Assembly (NCBI RefSeq): GCF_018401815.1
Contig: NZ_JAGYKG010000006.1
Location: 141,182 to 205,181, forward strand
DNA: 64,000 nt
Source of the DNA: Nonlabens sp.
GTDB lineage: Bacteria > Bacteroidota > Bacteroidia > Flavobacteriales > Flavobacteriaceae
Direction: 5' to 3'
Position 1 is the stretch's first letter. Each line of letters begins with the position of its first letter. The notes under the pieces were generated by a model that was not told the origin of the DNA, did not search any database, and saw only the letters and a program-made list of their open reading frames with translations. Position numbers and translations under genes: made by a program. Shown in pieces: positions 8,436 to 17,157 of the stretch.

Positions 8436-9539
8436 ATGCAAATTAAACCAATAATCATTGCATTTTTATGCAGTACCGCAATTATCTCTTGTTCTAAAGA
8501 TGAAGTGCAAGAGCTAGAGTCAATAACTACTAAATCAGGAGGTTCTATATCCAAAGTCTCATTTTCTCGATATGGATTAGCAGATATGTTATACTTCCCT
8601 AATATGGAGACCTTTTATCAAACTCAAATGGATCTTGAAGAACAAGTTGAAAATCATGATGATGCATTCGTAGAACAAAACAATAATTTAAATGAAGACG
8701 ATTTAATTGATGAGGAAGAGTCTTCAGGTTTTGATGATGAAAAGCCTTTAACAGAATTTGAAAACAGTTTTTCTTTTTATAGTTTAAGAGTTCATTTGAT
8801 ACAACTGGAGCATATTTGGTTAGATCAATTTGGAGTTAATGACTCTTTTGATGTTAGCGATAGTCCTTATAATCATTTCATATTTGATGAGGAAAAAAGA
8901 GCTGTGCTAAATATTGATGCTCAGGCTAATATAGGCGAATATTTAATTCAATTCACTAGATTTGGATATATACAAGTGCCTGTCTATGAAATGGAATTAT
9001 TTTTAGATGTAGTAAATGATCCAAGCAGCACTAATACGAACTGGATGGAAAATGAAAATGTTGTTGTGGTAGGTGGTTATTATGGAGCGCCCCAAAATTA
9101 TGCTAACGGTACCGATGACAATAACTATGATCCTGTTACTTTAACTGAAGAGTGCTTTGCTGACATTGACAATGATGGTCAAATTGTTTACACAGATAAT
9201 AGAAAGGTTTCTTGGAGACATCAGTTAAAAGGCGATTACATTGTAGTCAAAGCAAAAGCCAAAACTAGAGGTTTTAAGCATAAAAGAGGGAAGTGGAGGT
9301 GTAGAAGATTAAATATTTTTGCTAAAGTGGAAGGAGATATTAGTAGCACTGAAGCTATTGATTGCGACGTTTATAAATATCTTGATGAACCAAAAGGTAG
9401 AAAAAGAAGAAAAGTCATCGCTAAGGATGAAGAAATACATTTTGCCGGCTATGTAATTAAATATAAAGCAATAGAAGGAATAACTAAATCAATACATGGT
9501 TGGAGTACCAATAGAACAGATAAAATCATGTTACAATAA
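8436..9539 (+). CDS. Lipoprotein of unknown function
   Basis: A 367-residue exported protein with a lipobox at residues 15-19 (AIISC), so it is probably an outer-membrane or periplasmic lipoprotein. Residues 65-115 are strongly acidic (runs of D/E/N), followed by a globular region containing VVVVGGYYGAPQNYANG, a Cys-containing segment (EECFADIDNDG) and a basic stretch rich in KRK/RGKWRCRR. I recognise no family. The stop codon directly abuts the ATG of the following barrel-like gene, which points to a two-gene operon whose products act together at the outer membrane. Confidence 0.6.
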   Translation: MQIKPIIIAFLCSTAIISCSKDEVQELESITTKSGGSISKVSFSRYGLADMLYFPNMETFYQTQMDLEEQVENHDDAFVEQNNNLNEDDLIDEEESSGFDDEKPLTEFENSFSFYSLRVHLIQLEHIWLDQFGVNDSFDVSDSPYNHFIFDEEKRAVLNIDAQANIGEYLIQFTRFGYIQVPVYEMELFLDVVNDPSSTNTNWMENENVVVVGGYYGAPQNYANGTDDNNYDPVTLTEECFADIDNDGQIVYTDNRKVSWRHQLKGDYIVVKAKAKTRGFKHKRGKWRCRRLNIFAKVEGDISSTEAIDCDVYKYLDEPKGRKRRKVIAKDEEIHFAGYVIKYKAIEGITKSIHGWSTNRTDKIMLQ

Positions 9540-10289
9540 ATGAAAATTATTAGAAAAATAATTGCAGCGAGTATCATACTCGCTGCTTTTGTCACTCAAG
9601 CCCAACAAGAAGAGAATAGAAGTTTTATCCAAAATATAGGAATAAAAATTAACTATGCTCGAAATCACAACTTCAAACGAGATGCTCTACCACCCCAACT
9701 TAAGTGGGAACTTCTCAATACTACCACCGCTAGACTCGGATTAAGTTATGACTGGAAAAGAAACAAAAAACTCAACTACAACTTTAATATTTCCATTGAC
9801 TGGTTAACAGATAAAAATAGATACCTTATAAATGATACTGATTTTGACGAAAATATTATAGAACGTAAATCAGGAGCAAATGGATATGTTTATTTTATTT
9901 TGGAGACCCAATTATTATATGAATTAAATAAAAAAGGAAATTTGCATGCAATGATAGCGCCACAAATAAACTATAGATTATTTAATGATGAAGGTTCTTC
10001 TGGATTAGGAGGGACTAATACTTTGAATGGATATAACTTTAGACTATCCACTGTAGATCGCAACCGCATAATAAGACCAAGTCTTGCATTAGGTATACAA
10101 TATGATTTACCTACCAAAACAAAAATGCGATTAGGAGCCTTCTATTCTTACTCTTTTACTCCTATTTATTTTGGTGAGTTTACGTATCAAAATAGCAATG
10201 CTGTTACCGTTTCTGGAGAATGGGAGCAAAAAGGACATCAAGCTGGTATCACTTTTCAGATATTTCCTTTTTTCAAAAACAAAAAGTAA
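9540..10289 (+). CDS. Outer-membrane beta-barrel-like protein of unknown function
   Basis: A 249-residue protein with an N-terminal signal peptide (residues 5-21, cleavage likely after TQAQ). The body is a series of amphipathic strands, for example ARLGLSYDWKRNKKLNYNFN, GYVYFILETQLLYEL and RPSLALGIQYDLPTKTKMRL, ending in a terminal strand GITFQIFPFF. This fits an outer-membrane porin-like barrel of Bacteroidetes. The ATG follows the upstream lipoprotein stop with no spacer, indicating translational coupling. It is convergent with the CYTH gene, with only 5 bp between stop codons. Confidence 0.65.
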   Translation: MKIIRKIIAASIILAAFVTQAQQEENRSFIQNIGIKINYARNHNFKRDALPPQLKWELLNTTTARLGLSYDWKRNKKLNYNFNISIDWLTDKNRYLINDTDFDENIIERKSGANGYVYFILETQLLYELNKKGNLHAMIAPQINYRLFNDEGSSGLGGTNTLNGYNFRLSTVDRNRIIRPSLALGIQYDLPTKTKMRLGAFYSYSFTPIYFGEFTYQNSNAVTVSGEWEQKGHQAGITFQIFPFFKNKK

Positions 10290-10294
10290 GAAAC

Positions 10295-10759
10295 CTACCA
10301 CTTAGAAAATGGTTTTTCACTGATATAAGAATTGTAATACCGCACATCCCCAGTGACTTCTTGAGCGATCCATTCTGGTTTTAAGAAAGGTTCTTCTTCT
10401 GACTTGAGTTCAATTTCGGCTAGTAGAAGTCCGTTGTTTTCTCCGTGGAAGATGTCTATTTCCCAAGTATGATTTTCTATAACTACTTCATACCTAGTTT
10501 TATCGATCACGCCGGGCAAACATAATTGTAGTAATTGTTTAGCCTCCTGTGTACTAATTTCTTTTTCCCATTCATAACGAGATAGGCCACTTTGGTTAGA
10601 CGTTCCTTTTATGGTTAGAAAACCTTGATCGCTTTTTATACGCACCCGTACCGTACGTTCTGGATCTGTAGATAGATAACCTTGAGTGATGCGTTTTCCT
10701 TCTATACCTTTTAGGAAATCGGTGTTTTTAAATAGGAATTTGCGTTCTATTTCAGTCAT
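10295..10759 (-). CDS. CYTH domain protein (triphosphate tunnel metalloenzyme)
   Basis: A 154-residue protein with the CYTH signature ExExK at the N-terminus (MTEIERKFLF, residues 3-7). The alternating basic and acidic strands of the tunnel fold follow: RVRIKSDQGFLTIKG, RYEWEKEIS, DKTRYEV and LLLAEIELKSEEE. Family members hydrolyse inorganic tripolyphosphate or nucleoside triphosphates with a divalent metal. Bacterial proteins of this size are usually triphosphatases rather than adenylate cyclases. The gene is monocistronic and convergent with the barrel gene. Confidence 0.9.
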   Translation of the reverse strand: MTEIERKFLFKNTDFLKGIEGKRITQGYLSTDPERTVRVRIKSDQGFLTIKGTSNQSGLSRYEWEKEISTQEAKQLLQLCLPGVIDKTRYEVVIENHTWEIDIFHGENNGLLLAEIELKSEEEPFLKPEWIAQEVTGDVRYYNSYISEKPFSKW

Positions 10760-10951
10760 GGTTGCAAGGTATTGAAAAAGCTTTTAAGATTTGACAAGCT
10801 GCGTATTTGTCTTAGCATTGTCTAAATTTGATAGAGAAGTTTTCTCTCTTTGTTTGATGGAGAAGGGAAAGGCTGCATCCAGAAGTCAATAAAACTTAAG
10901 GAAAGAAAAAACAGCAGCGAACCTAAATTTGTGAGCCGATTTTCTAATTTT

Positions 10952-10990
10952 GCCTACAGCCTACAGCCTACAGCCTACAGCCTACTGCCT
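10952..10990. repeat. Short tandem repeat CCTACAG
   Basis: Four exact copies of the heptamer CCTACAG are followed by one variant (CCTACTG). The array overlaps the last codons of the downstream minus-strand gene, so its length can vary the C-terminus of that protein (ending ...GSRL). Confidence 0.8.
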
Positions 10991-11637
10991 ATTTCTACCA
11001 ATTCATCACTTTCTATTCTATTCTTATCATAAGCGTTTATCGCTATATAAATCATAGCGCTCGCAATTGTTTCTGGTTCTATAGTCCTGTATTTTTTAAG
11101 AGCGCCGAACAATAATGGATCAATCAATTTTTGAAATTTTTTCCACGCACTTTCAAAGGGCCTTTTTTCATCTCGTTTGCCACCTATAAGTGCTGGTTGG
11201 ACAAAATAGCTTTCCTCAAAACCTAAATCTTCTAAGTCTCGTTCCATTTCTCCTTTGCCGCGATTATAAGAGATGTTGCTATCAGGATTGGCACCTAAAG
11301 CAGAAATAGTGATGATTTTACGCACTGCATTTTCTTTAGCCACTCGTGCCACTCCGAGGGGCAAATCATGTTCGATTTTGTAGTATTCTTCTTTGTTTGG
11401 AGTTTTGGCCTTCGTGGTTCCCGTGCATATAAAAAGATGATCCCCTTTTAAAAATTCCTTATAGGTGGAGGGGTCAAATAAATCGGCTAGATGATTATGG
11501 TGTTTTGGGTGGTTGTTTTCGATCCGCTTTCGCGAAAGCGTAACTACCTTAGCATACCTTTTATCTTCTAACAGTTGCGAGAGTAAGATATTTCCTGTTA
11601 GGCCAGTTGCGCCTATAATTATAGCGGTAAATTCCAT
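10975..11637 (-). CDS. NAD(P)H-binding SDR-like protein (HTATIP2-type)
   Basis: A 220-residue Rossmann protein when started at MEFTAIIIGATGLTG, whose GATGLTG is the nucleotide-binding loop. A frame extension to 11700 exists, but it would overlap the divergent dinB start and adds no domain. Further landmarks are HLFICTGTTKAKTP, ITISALGANPDSNISYNRGKGEMERDL and YFVQPALIGGKRDE. These match the HTATIP2/oxidoreductase group of atypical SDRs, whose bacterial substrates are unknown. Its last codons are formed by the CCTACAG repeat. A palindrome copy at 11525-11540 is read as LSRKR. Confidence 0.78.
   Translation of the reverse strand: MEFTAIIIGATGLTGNILLSQLLEDKRYAKVVTLSRKRIENNHPKHHNHLADLFDPSTYKEFLKGDHLFICTGTTKAKTPNKEEYYKIEHDLPLGVARVAKENAVRKIITISALGANPDSNISYNRGKGEMERDLEDLGFEESYFVQPALIGGKRDEKRPFESAWKKFQKLIDPLLFGALKKYRTIEPETIASAMIYIAINAYDKNRIESDELVEIGSRL
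11525..11540. repeat. Iterated palindrome, copy 3
   Basis: A perfect CGCTTTCGCGAAAGCG within the SDR gene, read in a different frame from copies 1 and 2 (TLSRKR). Confidence 0.9.
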
Positions 11638-11694
11638 TGGTGGAAGTTTGTTAATAGTCAAGGTTATATTTCTTAAAGGTAGTAATTTTACGAT

Positions 11695-12786
11695 ATGCAC
11701 GAACTGTCAGACAGGAAAATAATTCATGTAGATATGGATGCGTTTTATGCATCTGTAGAGCAACATGACAACCCAGACTTAAAAGGAAAACCTATTGCCG
11801 TAGGGGGAAGCAGTGATCGAGGTGTGGTTGCTGCAGCAAGTTATGAGGCACGTAAATATGGGGTGCGCAGTGCGATGCCTAGTGTGACGGCCAAAAGATT
11901 GTGCCCGGACCTTATTTTTGTAAAAAGCAGATTTGACCGCTACCGAGAGGTGTCAGCACAGATAAGAGAGATTTTTTATGACTATACGGACCTTGTAGAA
12001 CCTTTATCCTTGGATGAAGCCTATCTGGACGTTACCGAAAACAAATATAATTTTCCCAGTGCGACGATTATTGCTTACGAGATCAGGAGGCGTATTTATG
12101 AAGTTACCGGAATTACAGCCAGTGCAGGGATATCTGTTAATAAATTTATCGCCAAAATAGCCAGCGATTACAACAAGCCTAACGGTCAGAAAACAATCGT
12201 TCCAGAAGAAATTATTCCGTTTTTAGAACAATTGGACATACGCAAGTTTCATGGAATAGGTAAAGTCACTGCTGAGAAGATGTATCAATTTGGTATTTTC
12301 ACTGGTTTTGATTTAAAACAAAAATCGCAGGAGTTTCTAGCTGACAATTTTGGAAAGAGCGGTACTCATTATTATAAAATCGTAAGAGGCATGCATAAAA
12401 GTCCTGTAAAAGCCGACCGAATTAGAAAATCTCTTGGCGCAGAACGCACCTTCGATGAAAATATTTCTAGCGAGATTTTTATGAAGGAACGACTGATTCA
12501 GATTGCTGAAGAAATTGAAAAGCGTATTGCCAAATCAGATGTGGCGGGAAAAACGGTAACACTTAAGATTAAATTTCGCGATTTTAAAACTCAAACGCGC
12601 AGCAAGACACTGCCTTACTTTATACGAGACAAGGAGGCGATTCTAAATACTGCTATAGAACTTATGGAACAAGAGAGTTTTCGCGAAAGCGTGCGCTTAT
12701 TAGGGATCACACTGAGTAATTTGAACACGGCAAAAGGGGAGGAGGAAGAAGACTTTGTTGAAGTGCAGTTGGGATTTGCGTTCTAA
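11695..12786 (+). CDS. dinB: DNA polymerase IV (Y family)
   Basis: DinB is an error-prone translesion polymerase acting at stalled forks. The 363-residue protein has the catalytic motifs HVDMDAFYASVEQ (residues 10-22) and SLDEAYLDVT near 104, with the acidic metal-binding residues intact. A helix-hairpin-helix stretch (KFHGIGKVTAEKMYQFGI) and the little-finger domain follow. It ends in an acidic GEEEEDFVEVQLGF segment that resembles a sliding-clamp binding tail. It is divergent from the SDR gene and is followed by an IS3 element. A degenerate palindrome copy lies at 12676-12691 (read ESFRES). Confidence 0.95.
   Translation: MHELSDRKIIHVDMDAFYASVEQHDNPDLKGKPIAVGGSSDRGVVAAASYEARKYGVRSAMPSVTAKRLCPDLIFVKSRFDRYREVSAQIREIFYDYTDLVEPLSLDEAYLDVTENKYNFPSATIIAYEIRRRIYEVTGITASAGISVNKFIAKIASDYNKPNGQKTIVPEEIIPFLEQLDIRKFHGIGKVTAEKMYQFGIFTGFDLKQKSQEFLADNFGKSGTHYYKIVRGMHKSPVKADRIRKSLGAERTFDENISSEIFMKERLIQIAEEIEKRIAKSDVAGKTVTLKIKFRDFKTQTRSKTLPYFIRDKEAILNTAIELMEQESFRESVRLLGITLSNLNTAKGEEEEDFVEVQLGFAF
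12676..12691. repeat. Iterated palindrome, degenerate copy 4
   Basis: The right half TTTCGCGAAAGCG is intact but the left outer bases differ (AGT instead of CGC). It lies within dinB and is read ESFRES. Confidence 0.6.
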
Positions 12787-12861
12787 TACCAATTTGTTTT
12801 AACACTACTTTTGTGTAGTCCTAAATAAACGATACAGATTATTAAAGATTAAATTTATTAT

Positions 12862-13790
12862 TTAAATCTCATTGAAGCTAGCTTCAATGAGATTTTTTGA
12901 TTTGTACTGTTTCATTTTAAGTTTATTCTGTTCGTGCATCTGCTGTGGTGTTAGCATATAGTTTGATAAATGTGGTCTTATATTATTGTAAATACCAACA
13001 GCTTCTTCTACCAGTCTTTTCTTTATTTCTAAAGATTTGACTTTTTTGCTAACATCAAACTCTTGTTTGAGTATTCCGTTCACTCGTTCTGCAACTGCGT
13101 TTTCGTACGGATCGTACTTTTCAGTCATACTAGGTTTAATAGCATGCTGTTTAAGTAGGTTCTGGTATTCATTAGAGCAATATTGTAATCCTCTATCAGA
13201 ATGATGAATAAGTGGTTGATCTTTATACTTTCTATTATTCAAGGCCATTTCAAGAGGCTTGTAGTGTTCCATTAACAGAAAGACTTGCTGAGACATTATA
13301 TCCTACGATTCTTTTTGAATAAGCATCAGTTATTAATGCTAGATAGGATGGGTTTTCTCTAGTCCCTAAATAAGTGATATCACTAACCCATACTTGTTCT
13401 GGTTTATTAATCACCATATTACAAACAACGTTTTTATGCTTTCTAAAGCGATGATGTGAGTCTGTGGTTATATGATAGGATCTCTTAGGTTTTATAAGCA
13501 TATGATTTGCTCTGAGTATTCTAAATAATTTATCTCTTCCTACATTTATAGCAGAGAGTTTATCTTTCAACATATGATATAGCTTTCTAGTGCCTAGTTT
13601 AGGCATTATACTACGTATAGCCCTGACTAGCTCAATAACTTGTTGTGAGATATGTTGTTTTTGAGTTCTAGATTTAATGGCTCGATAATATACCTGTCTG
13701 TCCAGCCCAAGTAAGTTACAGGTGGAAACTATTGTTTCTTCTTGATCTTCTTTGAAGCGTTCAATAACTCGGGCGTGTAATTTTTCTGAT
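12862..13790 (-). pseudogene. IS3-family transposase OrfB (DDE integrase), frameshifted
   Basis: OrfB supplies the DDE catalytic core. The frame opens near 13790 at an AAAAA run where a -1 shift from orfA is expected. It reads RQVYYRAIKSRTQKQHISQQ, then MPKLGTRKLYHMLKD, and NKPEQVWVSDITYLG, whose D is the first catalytic acid. A one-base insertion near 13255 ends this frame after SVNGTLQAS. The other frame continues with LIHHSDRGLQYCS (second D) and NAVAERVNGILKQEFD (catalytic E). The DDE triad is thus present but split over two frames. Confidence 0.85.
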
Positions 13791-14162
13791 AAGCGATGTC
13801 ATATTCTTTCTCTGCCATATCAACTAGCATATCAAAGATGATTACCTTCTTATCAGCTCTTTCTGCAAGATGTTCAGCTCGAGCCTTTTGCTTTTCCAAA
13901 AGTTTGACTTTTGCCTCTAGTTCTATGATTCTTTGTTCTGGTGTTTTGCCATGGTCACAACGGATAGGTTCTCCCAATCAAAGGTACCATATTTTCTGAG
14001 CCATGTGGTAATCGTTGACCTGGCTTGAATGCCATACTTAAGGTGAGCAGACAACCTGTCTAATTGACCAGACTCAATTTCTTCGACTATTTGAAGCTTA
14101 AAAGAAAGCGAGTAGTCTTTTTGGGTTCTTTTTGCATAACCCTTCTTTACTGACTTGTTCAT
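13729..14162 (-). pseudogene. IS3-family transposase OrfA, frameshifted
   Basis: OrfA carries the helix-turn-helix that binds the IS ends. The first frame has MNKSVKKGYAKRTQKDYSLS, the HTH region up to TWLRKYGTFDWENLSV, then a stop. The second frame resumes at GKTPEQRIIELEAKVKLLEK, a leucine-zipper-like coiled coil, and runs to KKIKKKQ. Restoring one base after the ATG of 'VVTM' joins the halves, so a single-base deletion inactivated it. Confidence 0.8.
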
Positions 14163-14214
14163 TACACTAAATTTTAGTGTATCGCTATTTTAGGACGGGA
14201 CATTTTTAAAGCAC

Positions 14215-14250
14215 AAAAAACCTTATCGATTTGATAAGGTTTTTTTATAA
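14215..14250. terminator. Intrinsic terminator after pyk
   Basis: A perfect stem AAAAAACCTTATC/GATAAGGTTTTTT with a 5-nt loop (GATTT), with A and T tracts on both sides, so it can act on either strand. It lies 20 nt beyond the pyk stop. Confidence 0.85.
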
Positions 14251-14266
14251 ACTGTTGGTCTAAGTG

Positions 14267-15697
14267 TTACTCTACTTCAGAAACCCTTAAGGTATTTACC
14301 ATTCCTTTATCAGTTACCGGCATCGCTGCTAGGTTGATTAGGAAGTCCCCTTTTTCTACAAATCCGTGGTCCTTAGCAAACTTGTTGACATCTTTAATAG
14401 TCTCGTCTGTACTTACAAATCGGTCGTAAAGGAATGCTCTAACACCCCAAAGCAAACTCAGTTGAGTCAGTATGCGATGGTTACTAGTAAAAGTAAGAAT
14501 ATGTGCAGCTGGTCTCCACGCACTGATCTGGAAGGCAGTGTATCCAGAATTGGTCATGGTAGTAATGGCTTTTGCATTAATCTCATCGGCCATTTTTGCG
14601 GCGTGATGGCATACTGATTTTGTAATGTATCTTTTTGTTTTTATGTGTGGAGCAGAGTGCGGTACTTTGATCAAGTCACTGTTTTCTACAGCCAAACAAA
14701 TGCTAGTCATTTTTTCGATTACTTGCACTGGGTATTGACCTACAGAGGTCTCTCCAGAAAGCATTACCGCATCTGCTCCGTCCATGATGGAGTTGGCTAC
14801 ATCATTTACCTCTGCTCGTGTAGGAGTAAGGCTAGTGATCATAGTTTCCATCATTTGGGTAGCGATGATGACAGGAATGCGCGCTTTTTTTGCTTTAAGG
14901 ACAAGTGTTTTTTGTATTAATGGAACTTCATGAGCTGGAATTTCTACCCCCAGGTCTCCACGAGCCACCATTAAGCCATCACAATAGGCTACTATTTTAT
15001 CAATGTTTTCTACCGCCTCAGGCTTTTCAATTTTAGCAATAATTGGAATCTTATTTTCTGAGTGCTCTGCGATGAGTTCTTGTAATTCGATCAAATCACG
15101 ACTGTGACGTACAAAAGACAGTGCCATCCAGTCTACTTGTAGTTTACAAGCAAATACAGCGTCCACGATGTCTTTTTCAGTAAGTGCAGGAAGTGAAATG
15201 TTTGTTTGGGGAAGATTCACCCCTTTTTTAGATCTCAAAGGTCCCCCTTGAATAACTTTAGTGACTACATCTTTTTCCCCATCAGTAGAAATAACTTCAA
15301 ACATGAGCTTTCCGTCATCCAGTAGGATGCGTTCTCCAGGTTTTACATCTCTTGGGAAGTGCTCATAATTCATATAAACATGTTCTGCAGTTCCTTTAAA
15401 AGGAGTGCCTGTAGAGATGGTTATGATGTCACCAGGGTGCACAACTACCTCTTCTTTCATCACACCCACGCGTAATTTAGGACCTTGTAAGTCCCCTAGA
15501 ATACCAGTGGCAAAACCGTGTTCTTTATTGATGTCGCGTATCATTTGCACGCGCTCTCTTACATCCTCATGGTCTGCATGAGAGAAGTTGATTCTAAATA
15601 CGTTGACCCCTGCTTTCATCATGGCCAGTAATACTTCTTTAGTAGAAGTCGCTGGTCCTAGAGTGGCGACAATTTTAGTTTTTTTAGTGTTTGGCAT
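14267..15697 (-). CDS. pyk: Pyruvate kinase
   Basis: Pyruvate kinase converts phosphoenolpyruvate and ADP to pyruvate and ATP, the last step of glycolysis. The 476-residue length is standard. Visible motifs are KIVATLGPATS at residues 7-17, VFRINFSHA near 34, the active-site region IIAKIEKPEAVENID near 217, VARGDLGVEIP near 243, and ATQMMETMI/PTRAEVNDVANSIMDGADAVMLSGETSVGQYP. The C-terminal regulatory domain is complete. The start codon overlaps the stop of the upstream IPExxxVDY gene (TAATG), so the two are translationally coupled. Confidence 0.97.
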   Translation of the reverse strand: MPNTKKTKIVATLGPATSTKEVLLAMMKAGVNVFRINFSHADHEDVRERVQMIRDINKEHGFATGILGDLQGPKLRVGVMKEEVVVHPGDIITISTGTPFKGTAEHVYMNYEHFPRDVKPGERILLDDGKLMFEVISTDGEKDVVTKVIQGGPLRSKKGVNLPQTNISLPALTEKDIVDAVFACKLQVDWMALSFVRHSRDLIELQELIAEHSENKIPIIAKIEKPEAVENIDKIVAYCDGLMVARGDLGVEIPAHEVPLIQKTLVLKAKKARIPVIIATQMMETMITSLTPTRAEVNDVANSIMDGADAVMLSGETSVGQYPVQVIEKMTSICLAVENSDLIKVPHSAPHIKTKRYITKSVCHHAAKMADEINAKAITTMTNSGYTAFQISAWRPAAHILTFTSNHRILTQLSLLWGVRAFLYDRFVSTDETIKDVNKFAKDHGFVEKGDFLINLAAMPVTDKGMVNTLRVSEVE

Positions 15698-16185
15698 TAT
15701 TCAAATATTAAATAATCTTGTTGTTTAATTTTAAAAGTATCTACTGCATAGACACTTATTACTTGAGGAATCTCCCCGAGGGCATTTATTAATTTTTTAA
15801 CTGGAAAAAAGTCGGGATCTTTTTCTATTTTGAGTAAAAAATCAACTGTTCCATATTCTTTAATTAAAAGGGTTTTCACTTGCGTCTCTTTTTCATGATC
15901 AAATAAACCTAAGGATATCTTTTCTTGATTTGAAACACCCCAATATTTATTTGGAATTAGATAAAAAGGAGCATTTTGTTCTTTGTCAAAATGTTTATAT
16001 ACGGGATAATTTGCAGTATATGCTTGCTGCAAGATATCTTGATCTATTTTTGTCCTTGAAAAGCCTAATTCTAGGTGCTTATTGATTAGATAAGCCATTC
16101 TGTAGGGCTCTGATGTAGCATGTATAGCGATAAGTACATAGGGCTCTTCTTCTAATTCCCAATCTGTTAATTTGTGAACGGCCAT
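15697..16185 (-). CDS. IPExxxVDY family protein
   Basis: A 162-residue protein of a Bacteroidetes-restricted family named for its C-terminal motif. Here the motif reads GEIPQVISVYAVDTFKIKQQ, a slight variant of IPExxxVDY. Function is unknown. The family is typically encoded directly before pyk, as seen here, where the stop codon overlaps the pyk start in TAATG. It has no signal peptide or membrane helix and is rich in charged residues. The tight coupling suggests a role linked to pyruvate kinase, but that is inference. Confidence 0.8.
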   Translation of the reverse strand: MAVHKLTDWELEEEPYVLIAIHATSEPYRMAYLINKHLELGFSRTKIDQDILQQAYTANYPVYKHFDKEQNAPFYLIPNKYWGVSNQEKISLGLFDHEKETQVKTLLIKEYGTVDFLLKIEKDPDFFPVKKLINALGEIPQVISVYAVDTFKIKQQDYLIFE

Positions 16186-16404
16186 CTGCTATCTTTTTAA
16201 CCTTGCTAATTTAAGAAGACTAGAGACAAATTTACTGTGTCATAGGTTGAAATAAGGGTAAAATATTACGAAAACGATAGTAGCTTGTTGTTTATGATAA
16301 CGAAGTGCAATGAGATATGGCCGTTAGGTTATTATAGGATAAAAAAAGGGAGCTAAGAATCAGCGTTTTTATTTATAAACAGCATATAGATATTGTTGTG
16401 CGTT

Positions 16405-17139
16405 TTAAAATTTGTCTTGAAGGGCAAAAAAAGCTCTTTTGCTGGCTTTTTCTTCTGCTTTTTTCTTAGAAGTAGCCCTGGCTTTGGCAATGACCCGTTG
16501 GTCAATGCTAAGTTTTACCGCAAAATGTCTAATTTCATCGGCACCTGTATCTTCATAGGTGTTGTATTCAAATTTTTTCTTGTGTTTTTGGCACCATTCT
16601 ATAAGAAGGCTTTTATAAGAGATCACTTTTCCTTCTAGTTTTTCAATATCTACATAAGGTTCAATCACTTTTTTACAAATAAACTTTTTACAGGCAGCGT
16701 AACCTCGATCGAGATAAACGGCCCCCACAACCGCCTCAAATAAATTACCGTGAATATTTGCTCCAAAATTGCGAGTAGGCACTTGAGTTTGGGCGTATTT
16801 AATTAAACCAAAATCTAAACCTAATTCGTTGAGGTGTTCCCGACTTACTATTTTAGAACGCATTTTAGTCAAATAGCCTTCATCACCACTGGGCACCTTA
16901 TTATAAATGTATTCTGCTATTACGGCACCTAAAATAGCATCCCCGAGAAACTCTAAACGCTCATAACTTTGTGCAAACCCTTTTAGTGTTTTTAACCCCA
17001 TCGATTTATGAGTAAAAGCGGTTTCATAAATAGAAACATCCTTCACTTTTAAACCAGTGATTTTTTTTATGGCATTAGATAAAGCTTCGTTAGTGTTGTT
17101 ATTACTTCGAGACTTAAATATGTTACGAATTCTATTCAT
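16405..17139 (-). CDS. rnc: Ribonuclease III
   Basis: RNase III cleaves double-stranded RNA in rRNA and mRNA processing. The 244-residue protein has the catalytic signature ERLEFLGDAILGAVIAEYIY near residues 64-83 and the second acidic site HGNLFEAVVGAVYLDRGY. A C-terminal double-stranded RNA-binding domain (about 175-242) ends in KARATSKKKAEEKASKRAF. It lies 18 bp downstream of fabF in the acpP-fabF-rnc order that is widespread in bacteria. Confidence 0.95.
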   Translation of the reverse strand: MNRIRNIFKSRSNNNTNEALSNAIKKITGLKVKDVSIYETAFTHKSMGLKTLKGFAQSYERLEFLGDAILGAVIAEYIYNKVPSGDEGYLTKMRSKIVSREHLNELGLDFGLIKYAQTQVPTRNFGANIHGNLFEAVVGAVYLDRGYAACKKFICKKVIEPYVDIEKLEGKVISYKSLLIEWCQKHKKKFEYNTYEDTGADEIRHFAVKLSIDQRVIAKARATSKKKAEEKASKRAFFALQDKF

Positions 17140-17157
17140 ACGAATGGAAAGACCTGT

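Larger units (their letters stand above)
12812..14202 (-). mobile_element. IS3-family insertion sequence, decayed
   Basis: A 1.39-kb element with imperfect terminal inverted repeats of about 26 bp, TGTGTAGTCCTAAATAAACG on the left against TGTCCCGTCCTAAAATAGCG on the right. The flanking bases TTT on both sides are a possible 3-bp target duplication. It carries orfA and orfB on the minus strand in the IS3 arrangement with a likely -1 slippage site between them. Both frames contain a one-base indel, so the element cannot make its own transposase. A solitary copy of its left end is found at 63657. Confidence 0.85.

Noticed and set aside
11638..11700. Longer start of the SDR-like protein at 11700
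   Set aside because: It overlaps the divergent dinB start and adds residues before the GATGLTG motif, which normally lies close to the N-terminus.
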